From Timaviella obliquedivisa GSE-PSE-MK23-08B (lineage in GTDB: Bacteria > Cyanobacteriota > Cyanobacteriia > Elainellales > Elainellaceae): DNA of 64,000 bases. The stretch is taken from NCBI GenBank assembly GCA_019358855.1, contig JAHHII010000002.1, positions 60,690 through 124,689 on the forward strand, given 5' to 3'. Positions 1-8,757 of the stretch are shown here, piece by piece. The notes under the pieces are model-generated. The model worked only from the letters and a program-made list of their open reading frames with translations, did no database searches and was not told where the DNA came from. Positions within the stretch are counted from its first letter, which is position 1. Every line of letters starts with the position of its first letter. The position numbers and the translations under genes were made by a program.

Positions 1-641
1 GGAGTTTCGTTGAGCCAGCAATTAAAAATAGCAATATCGTGAATTGCCAAATCCCAGAGCGCATCTACATCTTGACGGATGGGCCCTAAATGGGTGCGAT
101 CGGCATATCCATACCGCAAACCGCCGAGCAATTGCTGTCTCATCACTTCTTGTCCGCGCTGGACGGCTGGATGGAAGAGATAGGTATGGTCAATCACAAG
201 CTGCCGTTGCTGTGTCACCGCAAGTTGGCAAAGTTCAAGCGATTCAGCAGAATTGAGAGTAAGGGGCTTTTCGACAAGAACGTGGAGTCCCTGTTGAAGG
301 GCAGCTTTGATGAGAGGGTAATGAGTTGCGGCAGGAGTGGCGATCGCCACAGCCTCAAGACCTTGTAGCTGAATTGCCTTCAGCCAATCTGTGGTCAGTA
401 ACACCTGGCTATCTAAACTAAACTTCTGCGCCAATTGCTCCAGCCGTTCTGCAAATGGGTCAACGATCGCCACCACATTGGCTGGAGGTAGCTCCAAAAA
501 GTTTCGCAACAAATGCGTTCCCCAACGCCCACACCCAAGCAACGCCATCCCAATTGTACGAGAAGGGGGAAACGAAAAGCTTTGAGAAGTCGATACGACA
601 GATTTAGTTTGAGTTGAGAAAACTTGAGGGCTGAGGGTCAA
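1..641 (-). CDS. Gfo/Idh/MocA-family oxidoreductase, 3' part cut off by window edge
   Basis: This is the N-terminal NAD(P)-binding half of a Gfo/Idh/MocA sugar-type oxidoreductase; the substrate cannot be told. The Rossmann glycine motif appears as LLGCGRWG and the family EKPL motif follows about 90 residues later (in HVLVEKPLTL), as expected. The first in-frame ATG (548) falls inside the first beta strand (TIGMALLGCG), so the TTG at 641 is preferred; it adds a 31-residue Ser/Thr-rich leader that looks disordered. No in-frame ATG or GTG was found between the upstream stop near 676 and the ATG at 548. The frame runs off the left edge. The family call is firm, the start is uncertain. Confidence 0.85.
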   Translation of the reverse strand, partial: MTLSPQVFSTQTKSVVSTSQSFSFPPSRTIGMALLGCGRWGTHLLRNFLELPPANVVAIVDPFAERLEQLAQKFSLDSQVLLTTDWLKAIQLQGLEAVAIATPAATHYPLIKAALQQGLHVLVEKPLTLNSAESLELCQLAVTQQRQLVIDHTYLFHPAVQRGQEVMRQQLLGGLRYGYADRTHLGPIRQDVDALWDLAIHDIAIFNCWLNET

Positions 642-663
642 AGTTGGGTTCTCCGTCGGTTTT

Positions 664-688
664 CTCTAGATTCTGAATAAATCTAGAG
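664..688. repeat. Perfect 9-bp inverted repeat between rnc and the oxidoreductase
   Basis: CTCTAGATT is followed after 7 bases by AATCTAGAG. It sits downstream of rnc and upstream of the oxidoreductase gene (both minus strand). There is no T-run on either side, so it is a weak terminator candidate or an RNA processing structure. Confidence 0.4.
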
Positions 689-740
689 GATGTCAGCCCA
701 GTGTTCCCGACCCATTTTTAGACGTAACGCCCGACCAAAT

Positions 741-1487
741 TTATTGAGACTCAGGTTGCGGCGGGGTAGAGGGTTGCGAGCCAGCCTCTTGCAGCCGGAA
801 GTACGCCACCTGTGCCGCTGCCTGCTCTGCCGCTTTTTTAGATTGCCCTTTGCCCTGTCCCCAGGACTTGCCTTGAAACCAAACTTCTGCGGCAAACCGC
901 TCTGCGTCTCCGTGTCCTTGCCCAACTTCAGTGACCCGGTACTCAGGCAAGGTTTGGTGATGAATTTGCGTCCATGCCTGAAGCGCACCCTTATAGTTTT
1001 GAAAGGCTGGGTCAAGCCGAATCGTTTCTGCCCATTCTTGTAGATGGGAGTCGAGCCAGGGACGGATTAGTTTAAGGTCATGGGTGCTGAGGTAAAGTGC
1101 TGCCAAAATTGCCTCAAGGGCAGCAGCCAGGCGACCTTCTTGTCCAGCTTTATCGCCCAATGCGCTGTCAGACATGAGCAGGTAGCGATCGAGTCCATAG
1201 CGGCTGGCAATTTGTGATAAAACGCGATCGCTCACCACCATTCCTCGAATGGCCGACAGTTCACCCTCAGTTGCATCAGGATACATTTCAAATAAAAACT
1301 CTGCCGCAGTTAACCGAATCACAGCATCGCCCACAAACTCTAGCCGCTCATAGTTGGCTTCAGCAGAGAGAGTGGGATGGGTCAATGCCAAATCTAAAAG
1401 CTGCCAACGCACAGCCGCAGGGTTGGCAATACCCAGTTTTTCAACCAGTCGATGCAGTTGGATTTGACGGCGCGAATCAAGCGGCAT
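741..1487 (-). CDS. rnc: Ribonuclease III
   Basis: Double-stranded-RNA endonuclease of 248 residues, normal length for bacterial RNase III, acting in rRNA and mRNA processing in the cytoplasm. An endonuclease domain (about 1-150) is followed by a dsRNA-binding domain (about 160-235, ending in the KKAAEQAAAQVA helix) and a short Pro/Ser tail. The signature YERLEFVGDAV is at 46-56, giving E47, E50 and D54. The second metal motif reads AAALEA where the family has AD(T/S)xEA: E125 is kept but the position equivalent to E. coli Asp114 is Ala122. Cyanobacteria often carry more than one RNase III, so this copy may be specialised. The 3' end of the RNase P RNA gene lies 50 bp upstream on the same strand. 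Confidence 0.93.
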   Translation of the reverse strand: MPLDSRRQIQLHRLVEKLGIANPAAVRWQLLDLALTHPTLSAEANYERLEFVGDAVIRLTAAEFLFEMYPDATEGELSAIRGMVVSDRVLSQIASRYGLDRYLLMSDSALGDKAGQEGRLAAALEAILAALYLSTHDLKLIRPWLDSHLQEWAETIRLDPAFQNYKGALQAWTQIHHQTLPEYRVTEVGQGHGDAERFAAEVWFQGKSWGQGKGQSKKAAEQAAAQVAYFRLQEAGSQPSTPPQPESQ

Positions 1488-1536
1488 AGCATGTAAACGA
1501 TCCAGAAGGTCGTTCTCTTCGAGCAGAGGAAAATGA

Positions 1537-1942
1537 GAGGGGAGAGGCAGACATAAGCCGGGTTCTGTCGAAGGACGGTTATCTATCTGGGATGCCTGTT
1601 ACCAGACACCTCTAGCGGATTGCGCAAAGGCAGGTTGCCCTACCTTTACCCGAAGCGGGTAAAAGACCAACCCTTGCTCCGTTCAACCTTGCTTCCAACC
1701 GGGGTTTACCGAGCCAACGCCTCTCGACGTTGCTGGTGCGCTCTTACCGCACCTTTGCACCCTTACCTGGCTATTGTTAAATTTGAACTAAATCTAAAAT
1801 TTAAAACTGACCAGGCGGTATCTTTCTGTGGCACTATCCTCACGGTCACCCGCACTGGGCGTTACCCAGCAAGTTTGGTCTTTTGGAAGCCCGGACTTTC
1901 CTCAGGCAAAAGCCTGCAACCGCCAGTCTTCCTCTTCCCCTC
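1537..1942 (-). ncRNA. rnpB: RNase P RNA (class A)
   Basis: Catalytic RNA of RNase P, which matures tRNA 5' ends. Read on the minus strand it contains the universal core GAGGAAAGTCCGGGCT near the 5' end, CAGTGCCACAGAAAGATACC in the middle, and the 3' conserved block ending in ACCCGGCTTATGTCT. Ends were placed by the P1 helix: GAGGGG-AGAGG at the 5' end pairs with CCTCT-CCCCTC at the 3' end. The variable arm near 1790 is an AT-rich hairpin (TTAAATTTT with AAATTTAA). Length of about 406 nt suits a cyanobacterial rnpB. Ends are good to a few bases. Confidence 0.95.
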
Positions 1943-2036
1943 AATCTAGTTTACAAGGCAGTGAGACAAGCGTACGCAGAGATGCTGAAGAACCAGGAGA
2001 AGCTGAGATGATAGGGGCTTGTGTAGAAAGGAAAAA

Positions 2037-2987
2037 TCAAGCATTACCCAAGATCATTTGATGTAGCTGTTGCCGAAAATCAGACGATAAGTATTGTTGT
2101 CGAATGGGTTCCCAGTTAGCCATTGCTTGTCGTTGATCTTTGCTAATAGCGTCTTGCAATCCTGGTACTTCAACTTTTTGAGATCGCAATATTTCTAATA
2201 AGATGTAGCCATCTTGAACTTTTCCTAAATTCTCTTGTAGTGTTTTCAACTCTTCAATCCAATTTTGAAAAGCAGAATCATAGAAAGTTTCAAAGAATTC
2301 TGATTGATAGCGCACTGCCTTAAAAGCTTTACGTAAATCGTGGAGCGTTATGTGAGCTTCCGTATCTTGTGACGGCTCTGGTAACTGAGCCGATATTAAC
2401 CAACCAGGATGGAGCAATAGGGCAGACAAAAGTGGATTAACTAACTCGGGGATGGCGATCGCCAGGGGCAGTTGAGCGATCGCCCGATACTGTGGGCAGC
2501 TTAACCAGTCTTCGTAGGCTGCTTTAATTTTCTTGTAGGGCGATCGGGTCAATATTGTCTCTACTGCCGAAAAAGCTTGATGCCGATCTTTCTGAAGATG
2601 CTTAAGCAGCGTTTGGACAGTTTCTTGTTCCGAAGAATTGAGCAGTGGAGAATAATGATCTTTAACTGCGGCAGTTTGAACATCCAAATCACGAAGTTTG
2701 CCTAGAGCTTTTCCGAGGAAGCGAACTTGTTTAAGCTGGGCAGCTTTGGGTAACTCTATAACAGTATCAAACACTTGCAGAGCCGACTGTAATCGTCGAG
2801 CCGCAACCCGCATTTTGTGTAAATGCTCTGGGTTTTGATCAGCTAAAACGTTCTGCTTTTGCTTCTTTAAAGCGTAAAACTGCTTGTTAATGATGGTGTA
2901 GGCGTAGTCACCTAACGTGGTATTGACTGGGGAGGGGCGATCGACCAATTCAGACAAAGGTTGATCATGTAGCTGCAATTCAATCAT
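2037..2987 (-). CDS. CHAD domain-containing protein
   Basis: A 316-residue protein with a single CHAD domain (conserved histidine alpha-helical domain), known to bind polyphosphate through basic helices. The first helix carries the typical HKMRVAARRLQSALQVF pattern (about 56-72) and a second conserved stretch is LHDLRKAFKAVRYQSEFF near 216-233. There is no signal peptide or membrane segment. A role in polyphosphate granules is inference from the family; a PPK2 gene is in the window at 52.3 kb but is not linked. ATG start at 2987 with an AAAGG-like site a few bases upstream. Confidence 0.88.
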   Translation of the reverse strand: MIELQLHDQPLSELVDRPSPVNTTLGDYAYTIINKQFYALKKQKQNVLADQNPEHLHKMRVAARRLQSALQVFDTVIELPKAAQLKQVRFLGKALGKLRDLDVQTAAVKDHYSPLLNSSEQETVQTLLKHLQKDRHQAFSAVETILTRSPYKKIKAAYEDWLSCPQYRAIAQLPLAIAIPELVNPLLSALLLHPGWLISAQLPEPSQDTEAHITLHDLRKAFKAVRYQSEFFETFYDSAFQNWIEELKTLQENLGKVQDGYILLEILRSQKVEVPGLQDAISKDQRQAMANWEPIRQQYLSSDFRQQLHQMILGNA

Positions 2988-3022
2988 CTGGAAAAGTCCT
3001 CCTTTTCCTAATCGTGTTTTTT

Positions 3023-3172
3023 AAGCGTTGCTGAATAGAAGGGTGAATCGATTCAAAGCCCTTTCCTAAAGGAGAGGAGTTGGGGGAGGTCTGGCTGCGT
3101 TGCCAACTCAAACTATCCCTAGCCCTAACCTCACAGAAGAATAGGGTTTCAGACTTTCATTTCGCAACGCTT
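3023..3172. repeat. 150-bp segment bounded by 9-bp inverted repeats (possible MITE)
   Basis: AAGCGTTGC at 3023-3031 is matched by its reverse complement GCAACGCTT at 3164-3172. The enclosed sequence is non-coding and contains a purine-rich stretch and a CCCTAGCCCTAACC block. It makes up much of the 321-bp gap between the CHAD gene and the WGxxGxxG gene. No second copy was seen in the window, so the mobile nature is a guess. Confidence 0.35.
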
Positions 3173-3308
3173 TTTTTTAATCACTTTTTCACAGTAAAAC
3201 AGAAAATCCAGAGAAAGATACTACAGTGTAGCGATCTTCCTCTGGTTGGCTTTCCGGGTTCTGATACTTTTCAATGCAATTAATTAATCCAATTAGCGAG
3301 TAAATCAA

Positions 3309-3656
3309 TTAGCGGTTGTAATCACTAGTACGAGTTGTGGTTCGGGCTGGATCAATACCTGGATCGCGGTAGACTTCGCGCTCTTCGGGCTTACGAAGAC
3401 CTGCTAGTCCAATTAATCCTAACAAGCCTAACCAACCCCAGTCAAAACCGTCATCATTATCTACTGTTGTATCTATAATTGTAGGATCAGTAGTGGTGCC
3501 TGGGGCTGTTGCATCAGGGATAGAGCCTGGAGCCGTCGTGCCAGGTGCCGTATCGGTTGTGCCAGTTTGAGCAGCAGCAGGCAAGACCTGTAACGTACCA
3601 ACGCTAAGAGCGATCGCTGTTGCCCAAAGGGGCTTGGAAAATTGAGATAATTTCAT
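3309..3656 (-). CDS. WGxxGxxG-anchor small exported protein
   Basis: A 115-residue protein with a Sec signal peptide (about 1-29, ending VLPAAAQ), a low-complexity Thr/Pro/Gly linker (30-66) and the WGxxGxxG C-terminal anchor: an Asp-rich run, then DWGWLGLLGLIGLAGL (about 72-87), then a charged tail. This architecture is common in cyanobacteria and predicts a surface or envelope protein anchored by its glycine-rich hydrophobic segment. Function unknown. It lies 191 bp downstream of bgtA on the same strand and is probably transcribed separately. Confidence 0.8.
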   Translation of the reverse strand: MKLSQFSKPLWATAIALSVGTLQVLPAAAQTGTTDTAPGTTAPGSIPDATAPGTTTDPTIIDTTVDNDDGFDWGWLGLLGLIGLAGLRKPEEREVYRDPGIDPARTTTRTSDYNR

Positions 3657-3847
3657 GGTTCCTCTTCTACGATATTGGGATTTACAACGGAGAGTTTGAA
3701 TTACTGGCTCGATTGCTGGATTGATTGCAACTAGCGGGCTAGGTCAATGCAATCGAGTAACTAATTGATAGTTTGCTTGACAGCTTCCAAATTTCTATCT
3801 AGCTTGAGGATTATTCCAAACGTAACTTTAGTCGTAGTTAAGGTGAG

Positions 3848-4612
3848 TTAACTTCTAACCTCAGCGGCTTGATTCATGCGGCTTAAAAATGCTCGGAGTC
3901 GATCGCTTTGAGGATTTGTTAAAACCTCACGGGATTCCCCTTGTTCAACAACATAGCCTTGGTCTAAAAACATAACTCGATGCGCAACTTCACGAGCAAA
4001 TTGAATTTCGTGAGTGACAACAACCATCGTCATTCCTTGGTCAGCAAGTTGACGCATTACCTGTAATACTTCGCCAACTAGTTCTGGGTCAAGCGCACTC
4101 GTAGGTTCGTCAAACAACATGATTTTAGGTTCCATGCAAAGGCTACGGGCGATCGCCACTCGCTGCTTTTGTCCGCCTGAAAGTTGCTCTGGGTAAGCCT
4201 TAGCTTTTTCTCCTAATCCTACTTGCTGCAAATAAAAGTGAGCTCGCTCTCGGCTCTCAGCCTTCGATTGCCCCAAGACCTGTTGAGGGGCAAGCGTAAG
4301 ATTATCTAAGACAGTTAAGTGGGGAAACAAATTGAACTGTTGGAACACCATGCCCACATCAGAGCGAAGCTGACGAAGTTGGTGGTAGTCCATGCTTGAA
4401 GGAGCTAGACTCATCCCATTAATAATAATTTTCCCTGAGTTAATTGTTTCTAATCGGTTCAAGCAACGGAGCAGCGTACTCTTACCACAGCCCGATGTTC
4501 CAATAACAGCAAACACTTCACCTGTATTAACGTAGCTTGTAACTCCTTTAAGAACTGGGAAAGAACCATAGCTTTTTTCTACTTGCTCAATTTGAATAGC
4601 ATAAGAGTTCAT
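3848..4612 (-). CDS. bgtA: Amino-acid ABC transporter ATP-binding protein, BgtA type
   Basis: Polar amino acid uptake ATPase of 254 residues, the usual length of GlnQ/HisP proteins. Walker A is GTSGCGKST (about 38-46), the ABC signature LSGGQKQR (about 144-151) and Walker B IMLFDEPTSALDP (about 164-176), followed by the switch histidine in VVTHE. It lies divergent to a fused binding-protein/permease gene at 4798. In Synechocystis the matching ATPase and fused permease are called BgtA and BgtB and import basic amino acids and glutamine. The family is certain; the substrate is inferred from the partner. Confidence 0.88.
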   Translation of the reverse strand: MNSYAIQIEQVEKSYGSFPVLKGVTSYVNTGEVFAVIGTSGCGKSTLLRCLNRLETINSGKIIINGMSLAPSSMDYHQLRQLRSDVGMVFQQFNLFPHLTVLDNLTLAPQQVLGQSKAESRERAHFYLQQVGLGEKAKAYPEQLSGGQKQRVAIARSLCMEPKIMLFDEPTSALDPELVGEVLQVMRQLADQGMTMVVVTHEIQFAREVAHRVMFLDQGYVVEQGESREVLTNPQSDRLRAFLSRMNQAAEVRS

Positions 4613-4797
4613 AGGTCGCCTGGGAGGAAGAATATTCAGATCTTCAAAAGTCCATTCCTTTAGTTATATGGAACGCTGAGCCCAAAGGTTTCCTCTTTTA
4701 TACAGATCAGCATATTCATCTACAGATAGATATACTTTCTAAAAAGATCCGTCACTATTCAAAATACTTTCCAAGAAATCTAAAAATCGGTAAAAGT
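4613..4797. promoter_or_regulatory. Divergent promoter region between bgtA and bgtB
   Basis: This 185-bp AT-rich spacer must carry the promoters of both transporter genes. No clear NtcA (GTA-N8-TAC) or other known operator could be read in it. Confidence 0.4.
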
Positions 4798-6330
4798 ATG
4801 ATGCAATTTTTTAAGAGGAGAGCCGTAAGGCTCCTGTTGCTCAGCTTGAGTGGTTTACTAATAGTCTTATGTGGCACTAGTAGAGCAGCCGATAGTAAAA
4901 CATTAACAGTTGCGATTGAACCCGTTTATGCTCCGTTTGAGTTTAAAGCGGCAGATGGCAGCTTGCAAGGATTTGACGTAGATATCATGCGTGCGATCGG
5001 GGAAGCGGCGGGCTTTCAGGTCAAGTTTCAAAGTATTGCTTTTGATGGCATGATTCCGGCGCTGCAAGTAGGCAATGTTGATGCCGCTGTTGCAGCTATG
5101 ACGATTACGCCTAAACGAGCAGAGGCAATTTCTTTTTCTCGTCCATACTTTAAAGCAGGCTTGGCGATCGCAACTCCAAAAGGCGATCCTCCCATCGCCA
5201 CAGTAGAAGAGCTAGAAGGCAAAACAGTTGCAGTTCAGATTGGTACTACGGGCGCTGAAGCTGTTAAACAAGTTGCAAATGTCAATGTTCGTACTTTTAA
5301 TGCGGCAGTATTAGCTCTACAAGAACTCAGTAACGGAAATGTGGACGCAGTTTTAAGCGATGCACCTGTAATGTTGTATGCCATTAAAACCGGAAATTTG
5401 AAAGACGTTGAGATCAACAGCGAATTGCTCAGTGAAGAGCTTTACGGCATTCCCACGCCTCTGAATTCACCCAACTTGCCCCTCATCGACAAAGGTCTAA
5501 CTATTATTCTAGAGAACGGCACTTACGAAAGCCTCTATCGCAAATGGTTTAATGCTCAACCTCCTCAGCTTCCTAGCGTTGCACCTGGCATTGCTCAATC
5601 ATCTCAGCAGACTGCTTTGAGTTCAAGAAACGTTATTTTGAATGCGTTACCTGCTTTGATCAAAGGGGCGTTAGTGACCTTACAACTGACCATTCTCTCT
5701 GGCATTCTAGGACTAATAGGGGGTTCGTTGCTGGGTATTGCGCGTTTATCTGCTATGAAGCCATTGCGATGGCTTGCTAGAGCCTATATTGACTTTTTCC
5801 GGGGCACACCGTTGTTAGTGCAAATCTTTATGGTCTACTTTGGAATTCCAGCTTTGGTGCAGGCACTAGGCTTTGAGTTTGCCTTCGATCGCTTTTTAGC
5901 AGCGGTCATAGCACTGACGCTCAACTGTGCTGCTTACGTTGCCGAAATTGTGCGCGGCGGCATCCAATCTATTGAGACAGGACAAACCGAAGCGGCGCAA
6001 TCTATGGGAATGAGTGCAGTCCAAACCATGCAGTTTGTCGTTTTTCCTCAAGCTTTTCGGCGCATGTTGCCGCCGCTAGGTAATCAGTTTATTTCGCTGT
6101 TAAAAGACACCAGTTTAGTCGCTATTATTGGCTTTGAAGAACTGTTTCGAGAAGGACAATTAATTGTTGCAGAGAACTATCGTCCCTTTGAACTTTATGC
6201 AATTGTTGCGGTAATTTATTTGGTGTTAACACTGCTTTCCTCCCAGGCGTTTAGCTATCTAGAGAAACGCATGAATCCGGTGCAGCGATCGCTTAAGCCT
6301 CAAATTCAACCCTCCTCCGATTTAGCTTAG
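4798..6330 (+). CDS. bgtB: Fused substrate-binding protein/permease for amino acids, BgtB type
   Basis: A 510-residue fusion. Residues 1-31 are a signal peptide (LLLSLSGLLIVLCGTSRAA), about 33-262 are a family-3 periplasmic binding domain (AIEPVYAPFEF, GFDVDIMRAIGEAAGF), and about 285-495 are a HisM/GlnP-type permease with the EAA loop (ETGQTEAAQSMGMSAVQTM) and the inner-membrane motif DFFRGTPLLVQ. This single-chain layout is typical of cyanobacterial BgtB. With the divergent ATPase it forms a complete importer, probably for basic amino acids or glutamine. ATG at 4798 is used; the next residue is also Met, and the RBS is weak. Confidence 0.88.
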   Translation: MMQFFKRRAVRLLLLSLSGLLIVLCGTSRAADSKTLTVAIEPVYAPFEFKAADGSLQGFDVDIMRAIGEAAGFQVKFQSIAFDGMIPALQVGNVDAAVAAMTITPKRAEAISFSRPYFKAGLAIATPKGDPPIATVEELEGKTVAVQIGTTGAEAVKQVANVNVRTFNAAVLALQELSNGNVDAVLSDAPVMLYAIKTGNLKDVEINSELLSEELYGIPTPLNSPNLPLIDKGLTIILENGTYESLYRKWFNAQPPQLPSVAPGIAQSSQQTALSSRNVILNALPALIKGALVTLQLTILSGILGLIGGSLLGIARLSAMKPLRWLARAYIDFFRGTPLLVQIFMVYFGIPALVQALGFEFAFDRFLAAVIALTLNCAAYVAEIVRGGIQSIETGQTEAAQSMGMSAVQTMQFVVFPQAFRRMLPPLGNQFISLLKDTSLVAIIGFEELFREGQLIVAENYRPFELYAIVAVIYLVLTLLSSQAFSYLEKRMNPVQRSLKPQIQPSSDLA

Positions 6331-6443
6331 AATTCATATTCTCCATGATTTCTCCGATGATTTTGTCCTAAATGCTCCTTATAGCTACTGTTTTTTTTAA
6401 GCCCGCGCCTTCATGATTAAACGTTTCTTCTGAAGGATTTGCG

Positions 6444-8516
6444 ATGCTAACTGTCACTTTTACCGATATCAACAGTCATTGGGCAAAAGCCTGTATCGAA
6501 AAATTGGCAGAACGCAATATCTTCAAAGGCTATCCCGATCGCACTTTTCGCCCCGATGGTACAGTTAGTCGAGCCGAGTTTACGGCATTGCTCTACAGTG
6601 TCTTCCCCAATTCGTTACCTGTGCGACCTGCCTTCACCTTTGCCGATGTTCCGGCAACTTACTGGGCAAAAACGACCGTAACATGGGCGTACGAGCGGGG
6701 CTTTTTATCGGGCTATCCTGACCACACCTTTCGTCCCGACATTCCCATGCCCAGGGTGCAAACGATCGCAGTTCTTGCGGCTGCGCTACAGTACGTCTTT
6801 CCTCCAGCTTCCGAAGAAACTCTACAGCAATACTTTGATGATGCGATCGCGATTCCTAATTATGCTAAAGGAGCGATCGCCATCTCAACTCTTAAAAGCT
6901 TGGTCGTTAACTATCCTAACGTTCGTCATCTTCAGCCCAATAAAGCAACCACTCGCGGTGAAGTGGCAGCATTATGGTGTCAAGCATTGGCGATTCCGAA
7001 TGTAGTGCCGCCGCAATATGTCACTTGGGCGATGCTTTTACAGGATATCAAAGGCAACATGAGCGTTTCATTTGCAGTTTTGAAGGCAAATGCCAAATTA
7101 GTTAAAGAACTGCAAACCCGGTTCAGTACCCTGAAGATCCATCCAAGTGAACAAGGGTTAAATGGAAAATATGGCTCTCAATTGGAAACAGCGATCGCCG
7201 AGTTTTGCACGGTTTCAAACCTGCCGAATGCTCAAACTAAGCAGCTTGACGAAAAATTTGCTCAAGCCTTACTGAACGTTGTCCCCGTCACGTTTATTTT
7301 AAAACAGACTCAGAATCGTCAAAAGATATTGAACGAGTACCTGCAACAAGAAATCGGAGCCAGCGCCGACAAACTCGCGTTTTTAGACCGGGGCATTCAA
7401 AATTCGCCCTACAAAGCTGACCTGCCCTACTACCCCGATCGCTTGCGCGAGGTTCCAGACGGAACTGAGGTTATGTCTTTGGGCGAAACAATTAAGCTCA
7501 CAGGCACGCATCAAACGGTAAGTTTCACCCCTTATCCGGTTCGGGGTAAGCTGCCGCAAATTGATGCTAAAGGTCTAGATTTTCTGCATTCAGACATTAA
7601 GGCTGCTTGTGTTTGTGTAGGCAGCATTGTGGGCGGCAAATTGCGCAGCCATTGGTTAGGAAAAAACGCCTTGCAAAATATCGAGCTTTGGAGCGCCACA
7701 AAAATTATTCCATTGCTGAATGTAGTAGCACGAGTCAACAATCAGTTTCCAGCGATCGATGCTGATCAATGGGTGGTGCGATCGAGCGGCAGCGCCAATA
7801 GCTACCAGTTCTATGATCTGGCGGTTGATGTCGTCAACTACAAACAGGCGATCGCCTCTTCCAACGCGCTTTCCGCCATGTTCAAACAGTTTGACACGCC
7901 CAGCAACTTAGAAAACTGGGTGCAGAGAATTACGGGCAACACCGCTCTGAGCTTCCGTGGGCGTTACGGCGAACCTCCCTTTCTACAAACCCCAGAGTTA
8001 TGGGATACCAAAACCCAAAAACAAGTGCTGACCTCCCCCAATATCCCCGCTTTGGAGAGCAATACCCTTTCTACCTATGATCTAACCCGCCTTATTTCTA
8101 TGCTGGGATGGCATTGCTATATTCCTTTAGAGGCGCGCTTGCCGGGCGGGCAGTGGAATAGCCTGGAATGCGTAGTACGGGCAATGGGTCATGATACGGC
8201 TCGATATTTGGATGTGGCGATCGAGCGCCTGGGGTTGGCAAGTGTGGTGCGATCGACAGTCATTCTTTCCAAGTTAGGATTTGGCAGAAGTTCAATCCGC
8301 GATCGCACTGAACTGGTCTACACCGCTCTCTTGCAATTCGTCGATCAGCGTCCTCGCACTGAGAATAAACCTGCTATCCTCCGAACCGTTGCCATGACCT
8401 TAATTAGCGCCAAAGACTTGAACGACGCGAACCAAGAAGCCATTGAGCTAGATGCGCGGATGGCAGCAGAGGTAACAGAAATTCTGCGACGACTTATGAC
8501 TCAAGAATTAGCTTGA
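6444..8516 (+). CDS. SLH-domain protein with putative serine-hydrolase-like C-terminal domain
   Basis: A 690-residue protein. Three S-layer homology repeats fill about 1-185 (FTDINSHWAKACIEKL, FADVPATYWAKTTVTWAYER and a more degenerate third). A peptidoglycan-binding-like segment follows near 220-278 (GLNGKYGSQLETAIAEF). The C-terminal half contains SATKIIPLL, which resembles the S-x-x-K motif of beta-lactamase-like enzymes, then SGSAN and SKLGFG, possible counterparts of the SxN and K-T/S-G motifs. That assignment is a hypothesis. SLH repeats normally tether exported proteins to wall polymers, but this chain starts directly with the first repeat and has no visible signal peptide. An in-frame upstream start was not found; the GAAGGA site before ATG 6444 supports the start chosen. 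Confidence 0.75.
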   Translation: MLTVTFTDINSHWAKACIEKLAERNIFKGYPDRTFRPDGTVSRAEFTALLYSVFPNSLPVRPAFTFADVPATYWAKTTVTWAYERGFLSGYPDHTFRPDIPMPRVQTIAVLAAALQYVFPPASEETLQQYFDDAIAIPNYAKGAIAISTLKSLVVNYPNVRHLQPNKATTRGEVAALWCQALAIPNVVPPQYVTWAMLLQDIKGNMSVSFAVLKANAKLVKELQTRFSTLKIHPSEQGLNGKYGSQLETAIAEFCTVSNLPNAQTKQLDEKFAQALLNVVPVTFILKQTQNRQKILNEYLQQEIGASADKLAFLDRGIQNSPYKADLPYYPDRLREVPDGTEVMSLGETIKLTGTHQTVSFTPYPVRGKLPQIDAKGLDFLHSDIKAACVCVGSIVGGKLRSHWLGKNALQNIELWSATKIIPLLNVVARVNNQFPAIDADQWVVRSSGSANSYQFYDLAVDVVNYKQAIASSNALSAMFKQFDTPSNLENWVQRITGNTALSFRGRYGEPPFLQTPELWDTKTQKQVLTSPNIPALESNTLSTYDLTRLISMLGWHCYIPLEARLPGGQWNSLECVVRAMGHDTARYLDVAIERLGLASVVRSTVILSKLGFGRSSIRDRTELVYTALLQFVDQRPRTENKPAILRTVAMTLISAKDLNDANQEAIELDARMAAEVTEILRRLMTQELA

Positions 8517-8623
8517 TGACGGGCTGACCGGATTAAAGGGCTTAAAAGGCGATCGCTCCTGAAAGTTTCAGGTTCCCAATCTGGGTGAAGTTACAGTGAA
8601 GCTATGGCGAGTTTGCCGGAAGC

Positions 8624-8641
8624 ACCCGTAAATTTACGGGT
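8624..8641. repeat. Perfect 18-bp palindrome
   Basis: ACCCGTAAATTTACGGGT is fully self-complementary. It lies 117 bp before the SGNH hydrolase start, in the 241-bp gap after the SLH gene. It could be an operator or a processing hairpin; no T-run follows. Confidence 0.45.
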
Positions 8642-8757
8642 AAATTGCTTATAAAACAGAAAATGAATCCTGAAAAATCGTGTCTCGTTCCTTGGCTTGA
8701 GACAATTAGCGATCGCACAAAGGGTAAACCGGGTCAATCTTAAAGGAGTTAAAGTCC

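Noticed and set aside
1620..1949. Open frames inside the RNase P RNA gene
   Set aside because: The region is fully explained by the folded RNA; the translated products have no protein-like pattern.
4613..4797. NtcA site (GTA-N8-TAC) for the amino-acid transporter
   Set aside because: Partial look-alikes such as GTC...TAC occur but none has both conserved halves at the right spacing.
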